Shown here piece after piece: positions 1 through 5,729 of a stretch of 6,637 nt of DNA; position 1 is the stretch's first letter; each line of letters opens with the position of its first letter. The notes under the pieces are model-generated. The model was given only the letters and a program-made list of their open reading frames with translations, ran no database searches and had not been told where the DNA came from. Source of the stretch: Oscillospiraceae bacterium (GTDB lineage: Bacteria; Bacillota; Clostridia; Oscillospirales; Acutalibacteraceae); contig WRDE01000117.1 of the NCBI GenBank assembly GCA_009783605.1, positions 1 through 6,637 on the forward strand, written 5' to 3'. A program made the position numbers and the translations under genes.

Positions 1-2
1 AT

Positions 3-50
3 GTTGCCCTTATCCAGGCGGAAAGTTATACTTTCTTACAGGATAAATAA
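3..50 (+). pseudogene. Possible C-terminal tail of an upstream gene, cut by the window edge
   Basis: The frame starting at base 3 is open to a TAA at 48-50 and reads VALIQAESYTFLQDK, which looks like a plausible protein end. It is too short to assign to a family. It lies in the AT-rich leader that belongs with the kinase-like start of the next gene. Another frame also stays open from base 1 to 90, so the choice is weak. It may be non-coding. Confidence 0.15.
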
Positions 51-118
51 TAGCCAGACTATATGCATTTTAGGGCGCCATTATTTATAATAAGAATATG
101 CGTACTACTACGTTCACC

Positions 119-125
119 GGGAGGT
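119..125 (+). promoter_or_regulatory. Ribosome binding site that fixes the start at 135
   Basis: GGGAGGT lies 9 bases before the ATG at 135-137. The frame is open upstream to an ATG at 63, but that ATG has no such site, and the residues between do not match a kinase start. A perfect TATAAT sits at 86-91, but I see no convincing -35 box at the right distance, so the promoter is left open. Confidence 0.75.
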
Positions 126-134
126 AAAGCGATC

Positions 135-920
135 ATGTTTATCCGCAACCTGCACACCCGCCTTGTCGTTTCATTTTTAGCTCTCATTCTTTTCACATTA
201 TTTGCGCTCGGCAGCTATATTTTGTGGTTTTTTTATCAGCATAATATTGCCGGACTCAAAGCGTCGATGCTCAGCCAGGCTAAAATCGTGGAAGAACTTA
301 TCTATTACGATATGTCTGGACTTGTACCAAAACCGCGTATCGACGAAAAAGTTAAAGAATTAAGCAGCAGAACAGACCTACGAGTCACCATTGTTGACAG
401 GACCGGTATCGTCATCGCCGACTCGGTCACCACCATCGGCGAAATTGCGTTCATGTATAGCGGTGTGACAAATGTCACCATGTCCAGCAAGGTAACCGCC
501 ATCGGCGAGATGGCTTTTTATGCATGTGAAAATCTCTCGAGCGTCACGGTTCCCGGCAGTGTGACATCTATCGGCGGCAACGCTTTCGGCGGGTACTACG
601 GGGCGACTGTCCGCTGTTATGAAGATTCATACGCGTTGACTTATGCGGTCGAAAACCAGTTCAATCATGTCATCTTGGTAAAAAAAGCCGGGCATATCAA
701 CGGCGACGACAAGATCAGCATCACCGATGCGCGGCTGCTGCTGCAATTTTTGGTGGGTAAGGTCACGCTGACCGACGAACAGCTGGAAGCGGCAAATGTC
801 AGCGGCGGGGAATCCGTAACCATCAACGACGCGCGGTTGATTTTGCAGTGGTTGGTTGAGAAGATTGATAAGTTTCCCAATAGAGAAGTAACTGTGATCA
901 GCGCTGTGGCAAACGCGTAG
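135..920 (+). CDS. Chimeric membrane-anchored protein: histidine-kinase N-terminus fused to BspA-type LRR and dockerin
   Basis: The protein is 261 residues from the ATG at 135, chosen for its ribosome site. Residues 1-9 are short and basic, and 10-34 form one strong membrane helix. Residues 35-97 resemble the extracytoplasmic sensor start of PhoR/WalK-type histidine kinases, ending in a strand like VTIVDRTGIVIADS. From about residue 97 the protein becomes BspA-type leucine-rich repeat (VTTIGEIAF, VTAIGEMAF, VTSIGGNAF), with the usual CYEDSYALTYA end. A dockerin-like pair follows at about 183-252, with repeats ending in ITDARLLLQ and INDARLILQ. No kinase HAMP, dimerisation or ATPase part is present. 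The helix would place the LRR and dockerin outside the cell, so the fusion is topologically sensible. The first ~285 coding bases are visibly more AT-rich than the rest. It could be a real gene fusion or a metagenome assembly chimera. Confidence 0.75.
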   Translation: MFIRNLHTRLVVSFLALILFTLFALGSYILWFFYQHNIAGLKASMLSQAKIVEELIYYDMSGLVPKPRIDEKVKELSSRTDLRVTIVDRTGIVIADSVTTIGEIAFMYSGVTNVTMSSKVTAIGEMAFYACENLSSVTVPGSVTSIGGNAFGGYYGATVRCYEDSYALTYAVENQFNHVILVKKAGHINGDDKISITDARLLLQFLVGKVTLTDEQLEAANVSGGESVTINDARLILQWLVEKIDKFPNREVTVISAVANA

Positions 921-936
921 TGTTTGTTTATGGGTT

Positions 937-1022
937 CCAACACATTCACAAGAAATAAGAACCGCGCCCCGGCGCGGTTCTTATTTCTTGTGGTGCGTTT
1001 CTACACATTTACACAAACCAAT
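937..1022 (+). repeat. Conserved-shell hairpin repeat, copy A
   Basis: The left flank CCAACACATTCACAAGAAAT matches copy B at 5730-5749 except at one base. The right flank has CGTTTCTACACA and ends in CAAACCAAT; copy B has CGCTTCAACACA and the same end. Between the flanks lies a core palindrome unrelated in sequence to the cores of B and C. The copy sits just beyond the cca stop codon and is oriented relative to cca as copy B is relative to sigE. Confidence 0.75.
947..992. terminator. Hairpin terminator between convergent genes (core of copy A)
   Basis: Bases 947-968 and 971-992 are perfect 22-base reverse complements around a 2-base centre. The GC-rich inner part is CCGCGCC/GGCGCGG. It is flanked by A-rich and T-rich arms, so it could stop transcripts from both sides: the fusion gene (+) and cca (-). 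The U-tract is interrupted (TTCTTATTTCTTG), so termination strength is uncertain. Confidence 0.75.
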
Positions 1023-1028
1023 AGGATG

Positions 1029-1049
1029 TACATTATACATTATACATTA
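1029..1049. repeat. Three tandem copies of TACATTA at the cca 3' end
   Basis: TACATTA is repeated exactly three times. The cca stop codon (1040-1042) and part of its last codons (ending NNNV) fall in this repeat. This suggests the repeat arrived at, or expanded over, the original gene end. Confidence 0.8.
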
Positions 1050-2329
1050 TTATTTGGGGGTTCTATCGCCGCCAATAGCGCATCCCTCTCATTCGGCAGC
1101 TCCCCTTCGATCACCGCGTCCAACAGGCGTTGCAGTTCTTTTCCCAGCGCCGGTCCGGCTGGGATACCGGCGGCCAGCAGGTCTGCGCCGCTGACGGCTA
1201 ACTGTCGCAGGGCACAGCAGTCGTTTCGGGCCAATATCGCGTTCAGCTGCCGTTCCGCCGCGTCTAATATTTCCGGTTCCCCCTGCGGGACCGGCATCTG
1301 CGCGGCACAGGCGGCGCGGCGCAGGGTCAGCAGCTGCCGCAGCGCCTCCTCCCCTATCCGGCCGGCCAGCCGTCTGATATCCGCCGGTTTTTCCAACGGG
1401 GCGCCGGCGTACCGGGCCAGCGTCAGCGTCCTGTCGATGGTGGCATTGTCCAATTTCAGCCCCCGCAGCTGCCGCTCAATTTCCCGCTCATCCTGTCCGC
1501 CGGTTCCGAGGTATACCGCCGCCAGCTTCAACGCCGGAACCGGCGGCACACCGGCGGCCACGCGGCAAGCCCGGGCGTATATCTCCACTCCCGCATCCAT
1601 TGCCGCCAGTACCGCCGGCCACACGGTTGCTATTACCTCCGGGAAGCCGGTCATCACCTCGCAGGCGTTTTTTCCGCAGAGCAGCTTGATCAGCTCGGCG
1701 GCGATCCGCTCCCGGGCGATTTTGTCAAGGTTGGGGGCTTTGCGGCGCAGCTCCGTGGCGGTTTCGGGTTCTATCGCAAACCCGAAGACGGCGGCAAACC
1801 GCAGCGCTCGCAATATCCGCAGCGCGTCCTCGGAAAACCGCGCGGCGGCGTCCCCGACACAGCGGATGATTTTATTTTCCAAGTCCCGCCGGCCGCCGTA
1901 GGGGTCGACCAGTCCCTCCCGGGGATGCCAGGCCATCGCGTTGACGGTAAAATCCCGGCGGGCGAGGTCCTCCTCCACCGCGTCCACAAATCGGACGGTA
2001 TCCGGGCGGCGGCTGTCGGAATAATCGCCGTCGATCCGGAAGGTGGTGACTTCTATCGGCAGGGTATCCATCAGCACCGTGACCGTGCCGTGTTTTAGCC
2101 CGGTCTCGATCACCCGGAATGCCGCAAAGATTTCCAATACCCTTTCCGGCGGGGCGGCGGTGGCGATATCCCAGTCTTGCGGCTGGCCCCCGCGCAGCGA
2201 ATCCCGGACACAGCCGCCTACCACGTAGGCCGGATAGCCGGCACGGTTTAAGTATTCCAAAACGGTTTGCACCGCCGGCGGCGGCTGAATCATCTCATTC
2301 ATAGCGTTCATAGCGTTCATAAAGTTCAT
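1040..2329 (-). CDS. cca: CCA tRNA nucleotidyltransferase (CCA-adding enzyme, class II)
   Basis: This enzyme adds or repairs the 3' CCA end of tRNAs in the cytoplasm, using CTP and ATP without a template. The 429-residue product shows the class II head: GGCVRD at 38-43, the metal-binding DWD at 52-54 in a DWDIAT context, and RRDFTVNA at 124-131. It continues with LVDPYGGRRDLENKIIRC and SEDALRILRALRFA, the nucleotide-selecting neck, and an ERIAAEL segment. The C-terminal helical part is of normal length. The ATG overlaps the upstream stop as ATGA, which points to coupled translation and favours the first Met. No good ribosome site stands close to that ATG, however, and Met4, 7, 10 and 13 are also in frame because of a 9-base repeat. 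The true start may therefore be as late as Met13. The final residues NNNV come from an intergenic-type repeat. Confidence 0.96.
   Translation of the reverse strand: MNFMNAMNAMNEMIQPPPAVQTVLEYLNRAGYPAYVVGGCVRDSLRGGQPQDWDIATAAPPERVLEIFAAFRVIETGLKHGTVTVLMDTLPIEVTTFRIDGDYSDSRRPDTVRFVDAVEEDLARRDFTVNAMAWHPREGLVDPYGGRRDLENKIIRCVGDAAARFSEDALRILRALRFAAVFGFAIEPETATELRRKAPNLDKIARERIAAELIKLLCGKNACEVMTGFPEVIATVWPAVLAAMDAGVEIYARACRVAAGVPPVPALKLAAVYLGTGGQDEREIERQLRGLKLDNATIDRTLTLARYAGAPLEKPADIRRLAGRIGEEALRQLLTLRRAACAAQMPVPQGEPEILDAAERQLNAILARNDCCALRQLAVSGADLLAAGIPAGPALGKELQRLLDAVIEGELPNERDALLAAIEPPNNNV
2294..2329 (-). repeat. Four 9-base repeats at the cca start
   Basis: Read on the minus strand, the units are ATGAACTTT, ATGAACGCT, ATGAACGCT and ATGAATGAG, followed by another ATG. 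They encode MNF-MNA-MNA-MNE-M. The repeat unit equals three codons, so copy-number change keeps the frame and only adds or removes start-like ATGs. Confidence 0.85.
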
Positions 2330-2916
2330 GGCAGGTCGATCACGATCCTTTTGTCCTCCCGGTAGACGCCGGCGCCGCCGGTCAGCATGGCGATCAGGCT
2401 GCGGTAGATCAGGGAGGGGTTGGTCAGAAACTGTTCCCGGACAAACTGTGCCTGGGCGGCGTCGGCGACCCGCAGGGATACCGACATCAGCGGGCGGTTC
2501 AGATCGCGGATGGCGCAGGTGACATAACAGCCGCCGCCGGGCAGCTCCTCGATGGTGATATCGGTTTCGGACTCGCTGCGGCGGCGGGCCAGCAGCTGGA
2601 CGGCGGCTTTTACCGAGCGGTCGCGCAGTACATAGGGGATCCGCGAGCGCAGCGTCTCGGCGGCGGTCCGGCCGGTTTCGGATACGGCGAGAACGCCGCC
2701 GGATTCGGTGACGCTGCCGTGGGTGACCAACGCGTCGATGACGTCGCCCGCCTCAAACAGATTGGCCATACCGCCCCCGACTAAGATATCCAGCACATCC
2801 TGCCGCGGCAGCGGCTGATCCACGCCGGTCAGCATATAGCAGATCAGCAGCCCGATCTCATCCCGGGAATATAACCCGCCGGGCTCAACCCCGGCGGAAA
2901 AAGCATCTCGCGGCAT
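2326..2916 (-). CDS. DUF4364-like putative winged-helix regulator
   Basis: The protein is 196 residues when started at the ATG at 2916-2914, which has AAAGGAG 6 bases upstream. The longer open frame reaches 3048, but its extra residues run across the promoter and do not look like protein. The layout matches DUF4364 as I recall it. An N-terminal helical segment (YSRDEIGLLICYMLTGVDQ) is followed by a winged-helix-like part with a VLAVSETGRTAAETL strand-turn-helix, near-universal in such folds. Next comes RIPYVLRDR and a C-terminal beta-rich half ending near LIYRSLIAMLTG. The family is common in Clostridia and its role is unknown; DNA binding is inferred only from the fold. It is the first gene of a two-gene unit and overlaps cca by 4 bases (ATGA). 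That coupling suggests co-expression but not a shared function. The family call rests on pattern recall, not a search. Confidence 0.75.
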   Translation of the reverse strand: MPRDAFSAGVEPGGLYSRDEIGLLICYMLTGVDQPLPRQDVLDILVGGGMANLFEAGDVIDALVTHGSVTESGGVLAVSETGRTAAETLRSRIPYVLRDRSVKAAVQLLARRRSESETDITIEELPGGGCYVTCAIRDLNRPLMSVSLRVADAAQAQFVREQFLTNPSLIYRSLIAMLTGGAGVYREDKRIVIDLP

Positions 2917-2922
2917 AGCGTT

Positions 2923-2929
2923 CTCCTTT
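2923..2929 (-). promoter_or_regulatory. Ribosome binding site that fixes the start at 2916
   Basis: AAAGGAG lies 6 bases before the ATG at 2916. The competing in-frame ATG at 2934 has only a poorly spaced GAGG two bases upstream, so the shorter start is preferred. Confidence 0.8.
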
Positions 2930-2950
2930 GACATTGCCTCATTTTCGATT

Positions 2951-2979
2951 ATTATACCAGTTTTCGATTTGTTTTTCCA
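2951..2979 (-). promoter_or_regulatory. Extended -10 promoter for the DUF4364-cca unit
   Basis: On the minus strand, TGGAAA (2979-2974, 4 of 6 to the -35 consensus) is followed after exactly 17 bases by a perfect TATAAT (2956-2951). TGG stands directly before it, giving the TGnTATAAT extended -10. Transcription would begin near 2944, leaving a leader of about 28 bases before the ATG. Confidence 0.7.
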
Positions 2980-3055
2980 GTGGGAAAAGAAAAACAGGCA
3001 GGGCGCACGCATGAAAAAATTCATCACAAATAACGAATAATATGTCAATTACCAT

Positions 3056-3133
3056 GTAGGGAACGACCCCTGTGTCGTTCCGAAAACGGTATAAATTTCT
3101 ACAAAACGGAACGACACAGGGGTCGTTCCCTAC
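3056..3133. repeat. REPIN-like inverted repeat 1 (GTAGGGAACGAC family)
   Basis: Two 27-base arms (3056-3082 and 3107-3133) are perfect reverse complements with a 24-base AT-rich spacer. Each arm is itself a palindrome (GGAACGAC...GTCGTTCC), so the element can fold as two small hairpins or one long one. The outer ends are GTAGGG and CCCTAC. A GTAG foot next to a palindrome, in inverted pairs, is the architecture known for REP doublets (REPINs), which are moved by RAYT (TnpA-REP) enzymes. No such enzyme gene is in this window. Confidence 0.85.
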
Positions 3134-3152
3134 TTTTTGAATAATTCAATTA

Positions 3153-3229
3153 GTAGGGCGGGGGCTCGCCCCCGCCGTTCCGGATGATTTCATCCCAATA
3201 ATAACGGCGGGGGCAAGCCCCCGCCCTAC
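3153..3229. repeat. REPIN-like inverted repeat 2 (GTAGGGCGGGGGC family)
   Basis: The 27-base arms 3153-3179 and 3203-3229 are reverse complements with one mismatch, separated by a 23-base spacer. Each arm is a palindrome (GGCGGGGGC/GCCCCCGCC). The GTAGGG and CCCTAC ends, arm length and spacer length match repeat 1, only 19 bases away, but the core is unrelated. On the minus strand the galU-proximal hairpin is followed by TTATTATT, so it may also end the galU transcript. Confidence 0.85.
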
Positions 3230-3248
3230 GTTTGGATATGCAAATATA

Positions 3249-4118
3249 CTACAGCCTCTCCGCCAGCCCCTTCAGATATTCCCGGAACGCCTCCCCCACC
3301 TCGAGGTGGGCGAGGGCCACCTCGCAGGTGGCCTGCAGGATGCCGATTTTACTGCCCATGTCGTAGCGTTTGCCGGTGAAATCCACGCCGGTCATCCCTT
3401 CGCGCAGGGTCAGGGTTTTCATCGCGTCGGTCAGCTGGATCTCGCCGCCGGCGCCGGGCGGGGTCCGGTCGAGGATATCAAATATTGCCGGCGGCAATAC
3501 GCAGCGGCCCAATATCGAAAAGAGCGACAGCACCTTGTCGGGGGCGGGTTTTTCGATCATGTCGGTGACCGCGTAGATGTTGTCCTCGATCGGCGATACC
3601 GCCAGCGAGCTGTATTTCAGAATCTGCTCCGGCGTGACCTCTTTGATCCCGGCCACGCCCTTGCCGTATTTTTCCCAAGCGCGGCAGAGCTGGCCGATGG
3701 CCGGGTCGTCGCCGATGATGACGTCGTCGCCATACAGCACCGCAAAGGGCTCGTCCCCGACAAATGCCCGGGCGGCGGCGACCGCGTGGCCCAGCCCTTT
3801 TGTCTCTTTCTGGCGGATATAATAGATGTTGGCCAGCCCGGTGATCCGGTTCAATTCGGCCAGCGCCGCATCCCGGCCGGCCGCCGCCAGCCGCTGTTCC
3901 AGCTCCACCGCGTGGTCAAAATGATCCTCAATCAGCCCCTTGCCGCGGTTGGTGATGATCAGAATATCCCGGATCCCGGCGGCAACGGCCTCCTCCACAA
4001 TATACTGGATCGCCGGCTTATCCACAATCGGCAGCATCTCCTTGGGCAGCGCCTTGGTAACCGGCAGCACCCGCGTCCCCAGCCCGGCGGCGGGGATAAC
4101 GGCCTTGCGGACAACCAT
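3249..4118 (-). CDS. galU: UTP-glucose-1-phosphate uridylyltransferase
   Basis: This enzyme makes UDP-glucose from UTP and glucose-1-phosphate in the cytoplasm, feeding cell-envelope glycolipids, polysaccharides and galactose use. The 289-residue length is normal for bacterial GalU. Visible motifs are the nucleotide-binding loop GLGTRVLPVTKALPKEML (12-29), NRGKGLIEDHFD (57-68) and the YGDD metal/substrate motif (129-132). IEKP (188-191), GEIQLTDA (225-232) and KRYDMGSK (250-257) follow. The usual GRYVL segment reads GRCVL (Cys206), a mild variation. The ATG at 4118 has GGAGG 7 bases upstream. The gene follows the zinc-finger membrane protein on the same strand after an 89-base gap filled by an inverted repeat, so joint transcription is possible but unproven. 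The REPIN-like repeats lie just beyond its stop and may serve as its terminator. Confidence 0.97.
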   Translation of the reverse strand: MVVRKAVIPAAGLGTRVLPVTKALPKEMLPIVDKPAIQYIVEEAVAAGIRDILIITNRGKGLIEDHFDHAVELEQRLAAAGRDAALAELNRITGLANIYYIRQKETKGLGHAVAAARAFVGDEPFAVLYGDDVIIGDDPAIGQLCRAWEKYGKGVAGIKEVTPEQILKYSSLAVSPIEDNIYAVTDMIEKPAPDKVLSLFSILGRCVLPPAIFDILDRTPPGAGGEIQLTDAMKTLTLREGMTGVDFTGKRYDMGSKIGILQATCEVALAHLEVGEAFREYLKGLAERL

Positions 4119-4139
4119 AATAAAACCTCCGGTTTTTTA

Positions 4140-4194
4140 AATTCATAATGCATAATGAAAGGCCGCCATAATTATGCATTATGAATTATGCATT
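4140..4194. repeat. AT-rich inverted repeat between two minus-strand genes
   Basis: AATTCATAATGCATAAT (4140-4156) and its perfect reverse complement (4171-4187) flank a 14-base spacer, and ATGCATT at 4188-4194 starts another partial unit. The unit AATTCATAATGCAT is itself nearly palindromic around ATGCAT. It ends 9 bases from the galU ribosome site and could be a mobile repeat or influence galU mRNA folding. Confidence 0.8.
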
Positions 4195-4207
4195 GTTCTC
4201 ACGCCGG

Positions 4208-5215
4208 TCACAGCCAAAACGCCGCGAACTGTACCGCCATATAGGCCGCCATGGCCAGGGCGAAGGAGATGCCTCCTGCTGTCGGCAGGGCGGCCCGGTA
4301 TCCTGCCGGATCGGCTTCCCGGAGCCGGCGGACCCGCTTAGTGCAGAGCCGCATATACAGATAATTGCCCGACTTTCCGAAGGCGACCATGATCAGCAAT
4401 TGCGCCAGCGTCACCAGCCCCAGCAGCAGCGGCAGATTGCCGAAGCTGCCACTGGTCAGCGCCGCCGCCAGCTGTTCAAAGGAATTTTCGCCGAGCACCG
4501 CTATCATCTGGTCGAGCAGCAGGTTGCGGATCCCCAAAAGGGCCAGCCAGAGCGACAGCGCGATCCCGCCGGCGAGGTACTGCTTGCGGTAGAAAAGCCA
4601 GTAGGGGGTCAGCAGCATCGCCGCGCAGTTCCAGCCGCCGCGGCGTTCGCGGTCGAGACGGGAAAAGCGCGGCAGATAATAGTGTGAATTCGGCCCGACC
4701 ACAGCCGCGAGATCCCCCGCCGTTTCGCCGTCGATGGTTTCATCCTTCGGAACGCCGCCGCACCGGTCAAAATCCGGCATCCGGAACGGGCGGTATTCAT
4801 GGTATCCGCCGGCGGATTGCCCGGGGCCGGAGGGGCCCCAGCCGCTCCAGGGCGGCGGGTTTTCCGGCTGATTATCGTCCGCGGAGGGCGCGGCCCAGTC
4901 CTTTTCCGGAAGCGCCTTGCCGCAGCGGGCACAGATTTCGGCAAAGGTCGGGTTGTAATACCCGCAGTGGGGGCAATCGCCGGCCGGCGGGGTGTTATCC
5001 GGCGGGGCATTATCCGGAGAAACGTCGATCTGTTCCGGTCGGTCACGTTTCCACTGTTCGGGGGTGCCGTGGAGGGCGTCAAAATGACACCGGCCGCCGT
5101 GCTGCCAGCATTCCCGGTGATGGGGCGCGCCGCAGACCGGGCAGGCGACGATATCGTCAGCCAGCCCGAACCGGTGGGCGCAGACCGGGCAGCTCTGCCC
5201 TTGGTAAAAAAACAT
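4208..5215 (-). CDS. Membrane protein with prokaryotic RING finger, zinc ribbon and DUF2628-like region
   Basis: The protein has 335 residues. A prokaryotic RING-type finger comes first: Cys9, Cys12, Cys25, Cys28, His32/His33, Cys36 and Cys43, in a CPVCG...PHHRECW context. A zinc ribbon follows at Cys81, Cys84, Cys95 and Cys98. A Pro/Gly/Asp-rich linker runs over about 103-155. Next is a DUF2628-like segment (DGETAGDLAAVVGPNSHYYL, 162-181, then WNCAAMLLTPYWLFYRK). Membrane helices are likely at about 214-234, 261-279 and 314-334, with a possible shallow one at 196-209. The zinc parts are probably cytoplasmic. The function of these Clostridial proteins is unknown. Despite the RING-like fold, no ubiquitin pathway is implied. 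The start codon has AAGGAG, but 12 bases away, longer than ideal, and no better start is seen. Confidence 0.85.
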   Translation of the reverse strand: MFFYQGQSCPVCAHRFGLADDIVACPVCGAPHHRECWQHGGRCHFDALHGTPEQWKRDRPEQIDVSPDNAPPDNTPPAGDCPHCGYYNPTFAEICARCGKALPEKDWAAPSADDNQPENPPPWSGWGPSGPGQSAGGYHEYRPFRMPDFDRCGGVPKDETIDGETAGDLAAVVGPNSHYYLPRFSRLDRERRGGWNCAAMLLTPYWLFYRKQYLAGGIALSLWLALLGIRNLLLDQMIAVLGENSFEQLAAALTSGSFGNLPLLLGLVTLAQLLIMVAFGKSGNYLYMRLCTKRVRRLREADPAGYRAALPTAGGISFALAMAAYMAVQFAAFWL

Positions 5216-5342
5216 GCGGGCGGATATCTCCTTCCAGAGGCATTCGGAACTCTTAATTTATTTATAATACCCCTGAAACTGCCGCGGCGCAACAAAAACC
5301 GGCAGTTTTCATAAAAAGTTTAGAATTGGGGGGAAGAGGAAA

Positions 5343-5368
5343 CGGAGCGAAGTGGGTGCTTCGCTCCG
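5343..5368 (-). terminator. Possible terminator of a small minus-strand unit
   Basis: CGGAGCGAAG (5343-5352) pairs perfectly with CTTCGCTCCG (5359-5368) over a 6-base loop. On the minus strand it is followed by TTTCCTCTT, a moderate U-tract; on the plus strand no U-tract follows. It lies about 25 bases past the stop of the small frame at 5392. Confidence 0.5.
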
Positions 5369-5391
5369 GCTGGGATGGGTATAAAAAAGTA

Positions 5392-5502
5392 TTATTTTAC
5401 GATAAGCGTTTTAATTTGAATGTTATTAACAATATCCATCATGACCTCTTCATCAGCAAAGGAATAATTAATAAATACCGGATATTTATTTTCATGAAGG
5501 GA
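5392..5502 (-). pseudogene. Short open frame, possible gene relic
   Basis: An open stretch of 36 codons ends in TAA at 5394-5392. It reads protein-like: KYPVFINYSFADEEVMMDI, then VNNIQIKTLIVK. No start codon with a good ribosome site opens the full stretch; the only in-frame ATGs are at the MM, leaving 16 residues. An overlapping frame starts MKINIRYLLIIPLLMK with AAAGGA 12 bases upstream and stops after 18 residues. The end loosely resembles the tail of an exported DUF4367-like domain, but that is a guess. Codons are AT-rich, unlike neighbouring genes. It may be the remains of a deleted gene, a tiny peptide gene or chance. Confidence 0.25.
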
Positions 5503-5534
5503 TTATTTCCTTTCTGTTTTCATCTTACTTTAAT

Positions 5535-5562
5535 ATTATACAGCAAAAAACATCAATCACAA
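5535..5562 (-). promoter_or_regulatory. Candidate promoter of a small minus-strand unit
   Basis: On the minus strand, TTGTGA (5562-5557, 4 of 6) and a perfect TATAAT (5540-5535) are 16 bases apart. Transcription would start near 5528 and could stop at the hairpin 5368-5343, giving an RNA of roughly 190 bases. Confidence 0.45.
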
Positions 5563-5651
5563 TAAAAACTCCCATTTTTCTCTAATTCCCACAATTTTCC
5601 CGCATTTTTTTGTCTCCTGTGTTAATAAACAACCTTCCGTTCTCGCTTCCT

Positions 5652-5719
5652 CTGTGTTAAAACGCAGACAAAAATAACATCCGCGTCCCATCGCGGATGT
5701 TATTTCTTGTGTATGCGTG
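5652..5719 (-). repeat. Conserved-shell hairpin repeat, copy C (inverted)
   Basis: Read on the minus strand it has CACGCATACACAAGAAAT on the left and ATTTTTGTCTGCGTTTTAA then CACAG on the right, matching the flanks of copies A and B. The core stem pairs 5672-5685 with 5692-5705 (14 perfect pairs, AAATAACATCCGCG) around TCCCAT. It extends by ACAA/TTGT after one bulged base, giving 18 pairs in all. Confidence 0.7.
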
Positions 5720-5729
5720 AGTCTACTAA

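Noticed and set aside
86..91. TATAAT as a promoter for the fusion gene
   Set aside because: No -35 box with even weak similarity lies 16-18 bases upstream.
924..1901. Long plus-strand open frame of 325 codons
   Set aside because: It is opposite cca, rich in Ser/Ala/Arg with no recognisable domain, and is explained by the GC-rich codons of the real gene.
2917..3048. N-terminal extension of the DUF4364-like gene
   Set aside because: It runs through a strong promoter, has no ribosome site, and the ATG at 2916 has a good one.
3053..3232. CRISPR-like array from the repeated GTAGGG arms
   Set aside because: The arms are inverted, not direct, the two pairs differ in sequence, and the spacers do not follow an array pattern.
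3306..4148. Plus-strand open frame of 280 codons
   Set aside because: It is opposite galU, which has all family motifs. The antisense product is a His/Gly/Gln-rich sequence typical of shadows.
5326..5565. Plus-strand 79-codon frame
   Set aside because: It spans the hairpin 5343-5368 and an AT-rich stretch, has no proper ribosome site (GGGGGAAGAGG is not suitably placed) and no protein-like pattern.
5603..5624. AGGAG followed 8 bases on by ATG on the minus strand
   Set aside because: The frame stops after 7 codons and no attenuator structure follows, so a leader peptide cannot be supported.
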